A DNA stretch of 29,026 nucleotides from Halioxenophilus sp964342265 (GTDB lineage: Bacteria; Pseudomonadota; Gammaproteobacteria; Pseudomonadales; Cellvibrionaceae), in contig CAYFFE010000039.1 of the NCBI GenBank assembly GCA_964342265.1, forward strand, positions 1 to 29,026, written 5' to 3'. This document shows positions 15,567 to 22,272 of the stretch, piece by piece. Position 1 is the stretch's first letter. Each line of letters begins with the position of its first letter. The notes beneath the pieces were generated by a model. The model had not been told where the DNA came from and searched no databases. It was given only the letters and a program-made list of their open reading frames with translations. Both the position numbers and the translations under genes were made by a program.

Positions 15567-15590
15567 AAGTCCCCAACTTCGGGGCTTTTT
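15567..15590 (+). terminator. Likely terminator after tRNA-Leu
   Basis: CCCC (15571-15574), a six-base AACTTC loop, GGGG (15581-15584), then CTTTTT. The stem is short but GC-only, with flanking partial pairing AAG/CTT and a T-run, 37 bp after the tRNA. Confidence 0.55.
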
Positions 15591-15746
15591 CAGTTTTACT
15601 CATTGCAAAACTGTACTTTCACCTTTATTGCTGTGTCTCTTTCTTTTAAAGACCACTATCTCTAGCCGAATTTAGTCAATTTTCACTCAATTGTTGAAAG
15701 GGTGCTCAAAATTAACTGAGCTAAATTACAGGGTTTTCTCCATAAG

Positions 15747-15794
15747 TTGCCCCCGCCTTTTTACTGCGCTAATTTAGACGAAACGACCGTTTCG
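15747..15794 (+). promoter_or_regulatory. Candidate promoter and inverted repeat before the CHAT-STAND gene
   Basis: TTGCCC (15747-15752), 17 bases, TAATTT (15770-15775) is a fair sigma-70 match. Directly after it CGAAAC (15779-15784), GACC, GTTTCG (15789-15794) is a perfect 6-bp inverted repeat ending 16 bp before the ATG. It could be an operator or a stem in the 5' leader. Confidence 0.35.
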
Positions 15795-15810
15795 GAGTGT
15801 GGGGCCAAGG

Positions 15811-18800
15811 ATGACAACAGAACTATTTATCCGCCAGATAAGTGATACACAATTCCAATTGTCTCGCGGAGGGGATGGCAAAGTGGGCCCTGCAGTCAGT
15901 CTGCCATCGCCCTACGAGCGCAGTGTTGAAGGCCGCGAGGCCAGTAACCTGCACGACGACCTCAGCTGGTATTTAGAAGAATTCCTCAACTACTCAACCC
16001 CGCCGTTTGAAACCGCCGCCCGTATTATCGAGGCGCGCAATGAGTGGGGCCAAGAGGTATTTAGCCTTTTATTTGCCGGCCAAGGGCTGATCTGGTACGA
16101 AGATGCCCGCCGAGAGGGCTTAAAGTACTTAACCCTGCGCATTGCCAGCGACGACCCCAAGGTATTGGCCTGGCCCTGGGAGGCCCTCTACGACCCTTAC
16201 GGCTCTACCCTGGCGCACAGTTGTATCATCGAGCGGCAATTAAATAACCACAATGACCCGCAGCCACTCCCCGCTAATTTGCCCGAAGATCGCCTCAATA
16301 TTCTACTGGTGGTGGCGCGGCCCTACGGCGATGAAGACGTTACCTACCAGGCGTTATCCCGGCCGTTAATCAACCTGCTTGCCGAACAAAATCTACCCAT
16401 AACGGTGGATTTACTGCGCCCGCCCAGTTTTGATCAACTACAAGCCTGCTTAGAGGCCCGCCCCGGGCATTACCACCTAGTGCATTTTGATGGCCACGGC
16501 GGCTACGGCGTTGATGTAGAGAAGTCGTCCAACACACCTAACCCGCACACCCTAAGGCAATACGCCGAGGGTTGCTTAGTGTTTGAAACCGCCACCGGCA
16601 CCCCACAGCCAATTACCGCCGCCACACTCACCACCCTGATGCAAGAACACCGCATTCCCATGATGGTGCTCAATGCCTGCCAATCCGCCAAGGTGGACGA
16701 ACACGCCAAAGACCCTTACGCCTCGGTGGCCGCGGCGCTAATGAAAGCCGGTATTCGCAGTGTGGTGGCCATGGGCCACAGCCTGTACGTAAGCGGTGCC
16801 GAGCAGTTTGTGCCAGCGTTTTACCAAAACCTGATTAAAACCGGCCAAGTGGGCGAGGCCACCCGCGCCGGGCGTAAAGCCATGCTGCTGCACCCAAGCC
16901 GGGCCTGTGGTTGGTACGAACACGATTTAGAGGACTGGCTGGTGCCGGTGCTCTACCAGCAACAACCCCTGCACCTACCCGTACAAAACTACCAACCACC
17001 TCCGCCGCCACAGTTACTCTACCCCCAAGAGGCTACCCTCTATAGCCGAGAAGGATTTATCGGCCGCCAGCAGCAGGTGCAACTCCTCGACCGGCGCCTA
17101 CGCCAGCAACCGCAAGCGGGGTTTTTAATTCGGGGGATGGCCGGGATTGGCAAAACCACGTTAGCCAAAGGTTACCTGCAGTGGCTGCGCGATACCGGTG
17201 GTTTTATGGCAGGCGGAGAGCACAACCCCAGCGCCTGGTTCGCCGGCGCCTTGTGGTACGACTTTGAAGGGCGCACGTCTATTGAAGATATCCTCAGTGA
17301 ATTAAAAACGCAGTTGTTTCAAGAGCAGGCGGTGCACGCCAGTTTTAAGCAACTTATCCAGGGGCTGAGGCAAACCCCGCTGTTAATGGTGTGGGACAAC
17401 TTCGAATCGGCCAGTTCGGTGCCTGGAACCGAGCTAAAAGGCCTGTTAAACGGTGAGCAGCGCCAACAGTTACACCAGTTGTTAATGGCCCTGCGTGGCA
17501 GTGGAGCCCGAGGCACCAAAGTGCTAATCACCAGCCGCACCGAAGAAACCTGGCTGGGCGATAGCCTGTTTCGCCTGCCACTACTCACCGGCTTGCCCTA
17601 CCACGAGAGCCGCGACTACTGCAACGCCGTCGTGCAAGAGCAGGGCCTATCCCTGGAGCGCGACCAACTCAATCAACTGCAACCGGTCATTGACGAGCTG
17701 GGTGGCCACCCGGTGGCCCTGCGCATTGCCCTGCAGCGGTTTAATGCCCACAACATCAACCCGGAGCAATTGCTGGCGGATTTTCGGCAACACTACGCCC
17801 AGCAGTCTGGCAGCGATTACAGCAGGCGCATGTTCTCGGCTATCCAGTTAGTGGTCGACGCTATGCCTCCGGCTTGGCAAGTTCTACTGCCTTGGCTGGG
17901 CTTGCACCGGGGTTTTGTTGATACCGATTATCTTGTGCTCATGGCAAAAGACACCCAGCAGCCATTAAGCGCGGAGCTGATTGAGCAGATCGTGCCCGCC
18001 CTGATGGCCGGTGGTTTACTGCAAATTGTGGCCATCAACACCTACCGCCTACTACCCACGTTAAGCGAATACTGCGCCGAGGCCTATCCTGCGGCGGACG
18101 AACAAATTACGGGTTTTACGGCGTTTATGGCGGCCTTGGCACAGCACCTTGAGGGCAAGCCATTGCACGAACAACGCTGGCCCCTGGCGGTGCACCAGAG
18201 CAACCTCCACCGGGCGTTAGCGTTCGCGGAGCAGCAGGATGACTTGCCGGCATGCCAAGCAATACCCGCTGCCTTGGGGCACTACGCGCTAAACCAACGT
18301 CAATGGACGCTGGCCGAGCATCATTACCAGAGTTGGTGGTTGGCGTCCCAGGCAAGCGACGACGCCGCGAGTCAAGCCGCCGCCTGCCACCAATTGGGGA
18401 GGGTGGCCGAAGAGCGGCGGGATTTTGAGCAGGCCGAGGCCTGGTACCGCAAATCCCTGGTGATTAAAGAAAAGCAGGGCAATGAGCACGGCATGGCCAC
18501 CAGTTACCACCAGTTGGGGATGGTGGCCCAAGAGCGGCGGGATTTTGAGCAGGCTGAGGCCTGGTGCCGCAAGTCCCTGGCGATTAAAGAAAAGCAGGGC
18601 AATGAGAGCGCTTTAGCCAAGAGTTACCACCAGTTGGGGATCGTGGCCCAAGAGCGGTGGGATTTTGAGCAGGCCGAGGCCTGGTACCGCAAATCCCTGG
18701 CGATTGAGGAAAAGCAAGGCAATGAGCACGGCATGGCCACCAGTTACCACCACTTGGGGATCGTGGCCCAAAAGTGGAGGGATTTTGAGCAGGCCGAGGC

Positions 18801-19728
18801 CTGGTACCGCAAGTCCCTGGCTATTAAGGAAAAGCAGGACAATGAGCACGGCATGGCCCAAAGTTACCACCAGTTGGGGATGGTGGCCCAAGAGCGGCGG
18901 GATTTTGAGCAGGCGGAGGTCTGGCACCTCAAGTCCCTAGCGATTTTTGAAAAGCAGGGCAATGAGCACGGCATGGCCACCAGTTACCACCAGTTGGGGA
19001 TGGTGGCCGAAGAGCGGCGGGATTTTGAGCAGGCGGAGGCCTGGTACCGTAAGTCCCTGGAGATTAAGGAGAAGCAGGGCAATGAGCACGGCATGGCCAC
19101 CAGTTACCACCAGTTGGGGAGTGTGGCCGAAGAGCGTCGGGATTTTGAGCAGGCGGAGGCCTGGTACCGTAAGTCCCTGGAGATTACGGAGAAGCAAGGC
19201 AATGAACACGGCATGGCCCAAAGTTACCACCAGTTGGGGATTGTGGCCCAGGAGCGGCGAGATTTTGAGCAGGCGGAGGCCTGGTATCGTAAGTCCCTGG
19301 CGATTGAGGAAAAGCAAGGCAATGAGCACGGCTTGGCTCAAAGTTACCACCAGTTGGGGATTGTGGCCCAAGCGCGGCGGGATTTTGAGCAGGCGCAGGC
19401 CTGGTACCGTAAATCCTTGGCGATTAAAGAGAAGCAGGGTAATGAGCACGGCATGGGCACCAGTTTTGCTCAGCTGGGCCTAATGGCTCAGGAGCAGGCG
19501 CAGTGGCTGGAGGCAGGGGGTTACTTTATTGCCGCCATCGGTTATTTTGCCAAAACGCCGCATTATCAAGGTATGGTGGTTAGAGATTTTTTTGCCGTCT
19601 GGCTTGCCTGCGAGCCACCCTTGCAAGCTCAGTTGCAGCAGGCTTGGCTAGCCGCTGGTTTATCAAGCCAGGATGAATTTGAGAAATTGGCAAAACAGGC
19701 GCAAGCAAACCAATCCGGCGAAGCGTGA
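15811..19728 (+). CDS. CHAT protease-STAND NTPase-TPR protein (putative defence sensor)
   Basis: A 1305-residue cytoplasmic protein; ATG 15811 chosen over GTG 15799 for spacing from GGGG at 15801. N-terminal CHAT domain (about 130-385), a caspase-fold protease, has the His in HFDGHG (H229) and Cys in VLNACQS (C290). A proline-rich linker (near 393) leads to a STAND/NACHT-like NTPase (about 410-640): Walker A GMAGIGKTT with K448, Walker B LLMVWDNFE with D529, sensor LITSRTEE, and GGHPVALRIA. A helical winged-helix-like part (about 650-850) precedes about ten 40-residue TPR units (851-1250) and a short cap. Sensor repeats, NTPase switch and protease effector are the plan of bacterial NLR-like antiphage proteins. 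It stands alone right after the tRNA-Leu. Defence function is inference. Confidence 0.9.
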   Translation: MTTELFIRQISDTQFQLSRGGDGKVGPAVSLPSPYERSVEGREASNLHDDLSWYLEEFLNYSTPPFETAARIIEARNEWGQEVFSLLFAGQGLIWYEDARREGLKYLTLRIASDDPKVLAWPWEALYDPYGSTLAHSCIIERQLNNHNDPQPLPANLPEDRLNILLVVARPYGDEDVTYQALSRPLINLLAEQNLPITVDLLRPPSFDQLQACLEARPGHYHLVHFDGHGGYGVDVEKSSNTPNPHTLRQYAEGCLVFETATGTPQPITAATLTTLMQEHRIPMMVLNACQSAKVDEHAKDPYASVAAALMKAGIRSVVAMGHSLYVSGAEQFVPAFYQNLIKTGQVGEATRAGRKAMLLHPSRACGWYEHDLEDWLVPVLYQQQPLHLPVQNYQPPPPPQLLYPQEATLYSREGFIGRQQQVQLLDRRLRQQPQAGFLIRGMAGIGKTTLAKGYLQWLRDTGGFMAGGEHNPSAWFAGALWYDFEGRTSIEDILSELKTQLFQEQAVHASFKQLIQGLRQTPLLMVWDNFESASSVPGTELKGLLNGEQRQQLHQLLMALRGSGARGTKVLITSRTEETWLGDSLFRLPLLTGLPYHESRDYCNAVVQEQGLSLERDQLNQLQPVIDELGGHPVALRIALQRFNAHNINPEQLLADFRQHYAQQSGSDYSRRMFSAIQLVVDAMPPAWQVLLPWLGLHRGFVDTDYLVLMAKDTQQPLSAELIEQIVPALMAGGLLQIVAINTYRLLPTLSEYCAEAYPAADEQITGFTAFMAALAQHLEGKPLHEQRWPLAVHQSNLHRALAFAEQQDDLPACQAIPAALGHYALNQRQWTLAEHHYQSWWLASQASDDAASQAAACHQLGRVAEERRDFEQAEAWYRKSLVIKEKQGNEHGMATSYHQLGMVAQERRDFEQAEAWCRKSLAIKEKQGNESALAKSYHQLGIVAQERWDFEQAEAWYRKSLAIEEKQGNEHGMATSYHHLGIVAQKWRDFEQAEAWYRKSLAIKEKQDNEHGMAQSYHQLGMVAQERRDFEQAEVWHLKSLAIFEKQGNEHGMATSYHQLGMVAEERRDFEQAEAWYRKSLEIKEKQGNEHGMATSYHQLGSVAEERRDFEQAEAWYRKSLEITEKQGNEHGMAQSYHQLGIVAQERRDFEQAEAWYRKSLAIEEKQGNEHGLAQSYHQLGIVAQARRDFEQAQAWYRKSLAIKEKQGNEHGMGTSFAQLGLMAQEQAQWLEAGGYFIAAIGYFAKTPHYQGMVVRDFFAVWLACEPPLQAQLQQAWLAAGLSSQDEFEKLAKQAQANQSGEA
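18361..19560 (+). repeat. Ten in-phase 120-bp TPR-coding repeats
   Basis: Units start every 120 bases from 18361. Units 2-9 (18481-19440) are nearly identical in DNA and protein, with consensus NEHGMATSYHQLGMVAQERR followed by DFEQAEAWYRKSLAIKEKQG. Unit 1 has a diverged front half and unit 10 (19441-19560) is degenerate. Differences cluster at unit positions 7 (T/Q/K), 14 (M/I/S), 17 (Q/E), 34 (A/E) and 36 (K/E/T/F). No frameshift or stop. The array could expand or contract by recombination. Confidence 0.95.
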
Positions 19729-19789
19729 GGTGGGCTTACCGGCAAGCGCCATCCCTGGCCCTTCATCACCCACTTTGGTTGAGTTTTTA

Positions 19790-20491
19790 TTAACGCTGCG
19801 CCGGATCAATACGCACAATCAAAATATCCCGAAAGGCCGGTTCACCCGCCCCCGCCACCGAGGTATCCAGCAACATCGGCAATACCTGGTGCTGGTAGCG
19901 CGTGTCCTCCACAAGCAGCCCTTGCCCCGGCTGTAACTGCGTTTCAAACAAAGGGGTACCTTCCAGATCGTAAATGCGCGACTGGCCACCGATTAAGTTG
20001 GGCGTGCGAGACAACACCACAATGCCGTTGTTAAAACCATCGCGGTGCGGGTGGTCTGGCGATGGGTAACAGGTTTTTGCCACCGTGGGCTGGTAACGCA
20101 AAGCGGAAGTTTGTACTACATAGGCTTGCTTGTGGGAGTTGCCCTCGGGGTGGAACACCTTAAACATCTCGCGAATCAAGCGCTCACACTCCGGTGTGCG
20201 CAGCAGAGCTTCGGGGATCAAATCCATCTGCCGCGCCCGGCCAGCTTCCTCGGGGTTGAGGTCGGCAGAGAGCTGATACTGATTGTTATCGCTCCACTGC
20301 AGTTGGTCGTTAAGGTAAATGCCCCAGCGCAGTGCTCGGCAGATATCGTTGGTGGCATTGCGGGCTGGGGTAAACTCCGCGTAAGTCGCTAACTGAATGT
20401 CCTGGAACAGTGGGTTAAGTAGGTAATTAAAATCCATTACTTCCACGCCGTCTTGCTGAAAGGTTGGGTTTTTAAGTAGAGAAAAGGTCAT
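19790..20491 (-). CDS. 2-oxoglutarate/Fe(II) dioxygenase, amino-acid-hydroxylase-like
   Basis: A 233-residue cytoplasmic enzyme resembling the 2OG-Fe_Oxy_2 family that includes free L-isoleucine hydroxylases. The iron-binding triad is visible: H149 and D151 in HPHRDG, and the distal H201 in DTRYQHQVLP; R221 in FRDILIVRID is placed to hold 2-oxoglutarate. GGQSRIYD and GQGLLVED are the strands of the jelly-roll. Substrate cannot be told. It is convergent with the CHAT gene (61 bp apart) and divergent from an HTH regulator gene, with a palindrome between them, so it may be that regulator's target. Family fairly sure; activity on an amino acid is inference. Confidence 0.8.
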   Translation of the reverse strand: MTFSLLKNPTFQQDGVEVMDFNYLLNPLFQDIQLATYAEFTPARNATNDICRALRWGIYLNDQLQWSDNNQYQLSADLNPEEAGRARQMDLIPEALLRTPECERLIREMFKVFHPEGNSHKQAYVVQTSALRYQPTVAKTCYPSPDHPHRDGFNNGIVVLSRTPNLIGGQSRIYDLEGTPLFETQLQPGQGLLVEDTRYQHQVLPMLLDTSVAGAGEPAFRDILIVRIDPAQR

Positions 20492-20543
20492 TGGGTTAAT
20501 CCTCGTGTTTGTTAATGACCTTTCTTATTATTCTCATACGGCA

Positions 20544-20558
20544 CGAACACAGTGTTCG
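20544..20558. promoter_or_regulatory. 15-bp palindrome between dioxygenase and HTH regulator genes
   Basis: CGAACAC-A-GTGTTCG is a perfect 7-bp inverted repeat with a one-base centre, in the 184-bp divergent region. Size and position fit an operator for the adjacent HTH protein; this is inference. Confidence 0.45.
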
Positions 20559-20675
20559 GTGGTAATCGTGTTTAGTCGTGAGTTGTTTAGAAAAATTTGA
20601 TTAACCCAGAGGTTCCTTTGCTGTAAATCTTGTTGTTCGACTATTGTTAACCTGTTAAATATTGAGAATATACAA

Positions 20676-21494
20676 TTGGATAACTTAAAAGCTTGCTTAG
20701 AAATTCTTTTTGAAATTCATCCAACAATAAAGTCGCAAGCTGATTTGGCCAGAAAAGCCGGATACGCGCCAAATACTATTTCAGATTGGATTAAATACAA
20801 CCGATTTGAATCCAAACACAAAGCAATCATTGCCGAAGCGTTTGGTCTGTCGTTGGATGATCTGGAATTGCCAACAGCACAATTTCGAGATCGAATTAGA
20901 GCGCTCTTATCTGGCAATACAATTTTATCGAGTTTAGCGAAGGATTCACCCTTAATAGAGTTGCATGTGCTGGATGACTTTGGGCAATTTTGGCCAGTAA
21001 AGCATGTGGGTATCAATAGGTACGGCCTCAAGCCCGCCTCAATGATCAAACATACCTATATTTCTCAAAATAGCAAAATTCGTATAACAGTTGATTTAAA
21101 TAAAATCCATAAAGAATTACGAATAACGGCCAGTGATTTTTTACTCTTCTCCGAAAGTAAAAGTGAAACCGTGTGTTTAAGGCCTTCACCTATGTCTGCA
21201 GCCACAAAGGTTGAATCAAAGATATATCAAATACCAGAGGGCAAAAGCTTCGAAAGCGAAGACCCGCTCGCTCAAGTGCCTATTTGTGTACAAGGCCCTC
21301 CAGGAATTGTTACATCAATTATTGTGGCTTTTTTACCAGAGGGATCAGAGGGTAATGTAGAGCTTCAAGATTTAATGGACGAGTTGATGGACTTGCGGTG
21401 TAACCCAGTCGATGGCGTCATCATGAACAAATTATTAGCCTTAAATGAACAACAAAGAATAGTTTGGTTAAAACGAACTTTTGAAGTGAGTTAA
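20676..21494 (+). CDS. HTH-domain regulator of unknown target
   Basis: A 272-residue protein starting with TTG; the binding site is weak (GAGA). Residues about 15-60 form a Cro/XRE-like helix-turn-helix: SQADLARKAGYAPNTISDWI and then AIIAEAFGLSLDDLELP. The remaining 200 residues match nothing I recognise; they contain beta-like stretches (KIRITVDLNKI, VTSIIVAFLPEG) and a charged helical end (ELQDLMDELMDLRCNP). No membrane segment. It is AT-rich compared with the housekeeping genes. Divergent from the dioxygenase, convergent with the lipoprotein gene. It could be a repressor of its neighbour, or a phage-type regulator left in the island. Confidence 0.75.
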   Translation: MDNLKACLEILFEIHPTIKSQADLARKAGYAPNTISDWIKYNRFESKHKAIIAEAFGLSLDDLELPTAQFRDRIRALLSGNTILSSLAKDSPLIELHVLDDFGQFWPVKHVGINRYGLKPASMIKHTYISQNSKIRITVDLNKIHKELRITASDFLLFSESKSETVCLRPSPMSAATKVESKIYQIPEGKSFESEDPLAQVPICVQGPPGIVTSIIVAFLPEGSEGNVELQDLMDELMDLRCNPVDGVIMNKLLALNEQQRIVWLKRTFEVS

Positions 21495-21541
21495 ATAAAA
21501 TTAGGGCTGTTAAGGCTTTTGAGTGTGGGAATGTTAGATGG

Positions 21542-21563
21542 GAGGCCAGACCCTTCTGGCCTC
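21542..21563. terminator. Hairpin between convergent genes
   Basis: GAGGCCAGA (21542-21550), loop CCCT, TCTGGCCTC (21555-21563): a perfect 9-bp stem midway between the stops of the HTH gene and the lipoprotein gene. There is no T-run on either strand, so a bidirectional terminator is plausible but not typical. Confidence 0.5.
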
Positions 21564-21579
21564 GCTAAACTCGGGATTG

Positions 21580-22185
21580 CTACTTAGCGTTTGGCAATCT
21601 AGACATCAACTTCTTTGTTAAAAACCGATAGCGTTGTTCCCGCACTTCGGCGTCAACCTTTTCGCCCAGCACAAAAGCAATGACCGATGATCGCCACAAG
21701 GCAAAATTTGCTCCTCCCTCACTCGCCAGCGCCAATTCAATATCGTCGCGACGAATAATACCGATCAACGCCTCTGCGGAGTCTAAGCCCGATTTCGACT
21801 CTCTGATATCGGGGAATAATCGAAAAAAATCGATAATTTGATCGGAGTGCGGGTCCGATACATTAACCACTGCCGCGCTGATAATATAATCCGCCTGCTT
21901 TTCATCCTCGATTAAACGAAAGCCTTTATCGCGCAGCTCGGAATTGACCAATTGCTTGAGAAACGCTTGAGTATTGGCATCGTTTTTAATGGCGTTGGTT
22001 GACCAGAGTATCGGGCCATGCCAAGCGATGGTTTCTCCAAGCTTAGGTGCAAAATTGGCATGGGTGACAGTGATTTCCGAGTATTCATGAGCATCCTGTT
22101 CCAGTTTCGCCTGATTGGAACAACCGCTTAAAAAAATTAAACCGAGCAAAAATCCCAGTAGTATTTTTTTGGGCACTATTTGCAT
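21580..22185 (-). CDS. Putative lipoprotein, function unknown
   Basis: A 201-residue protein with a lipoprotein signal: KKILLGFLLGLIFLSGC, lipobox LSGC with Cys22 as the lipidated residue, followed by SNQ (no Asp at +2), which predicts sorting to the outer membrane. The GGGGGTGG just upstream of ATG is a strong binding site. The body has KQADYIISAAVVNVSD, reminiscent of DUF4136-type lipoproteins, but I cannot assign it firmly. It lies 87 bp downstream of the patatin autotransporter gene on the same strand, so the two may be expressed together. Confidence 0.8.
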   Translation of the reverse strand: MQIVPKKILLGFLLGLIFLSGCSNQAKLEQDAHEYSEITVTHANFAPKLGETIAWHGPILWSTNAIKNDANTQAFLKQLVNSELRDKGFRLIEDEKQADYIISAAVVNVSDPHSDQIIDFFRLFPDIRESKSGLDSAEALIGIIRRDDIELALASEGGANFALWRSSVIAFVLGEKVDAEVREQRYRFLTKKLMSRLPNAK

Positions 22186-22272
22186 AACCCACCCCCTTTT
22201 TTTAGTTTCGTGTTAAGTGTACGCCGTTATTGGCTTGCTTTAAGTATTGGGTCAAACGGTTTGCTAACTGTG

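Noticed and set aside
18289..19449. Long repetitive ORFs on the minus strand and in the +2 frame over the TPR array
   Set aside because: Shadow frames of the 120-bp repeat inside the CHAT-STAND-TPR gene; the repeat length is a multiple of three so every frame stays open.
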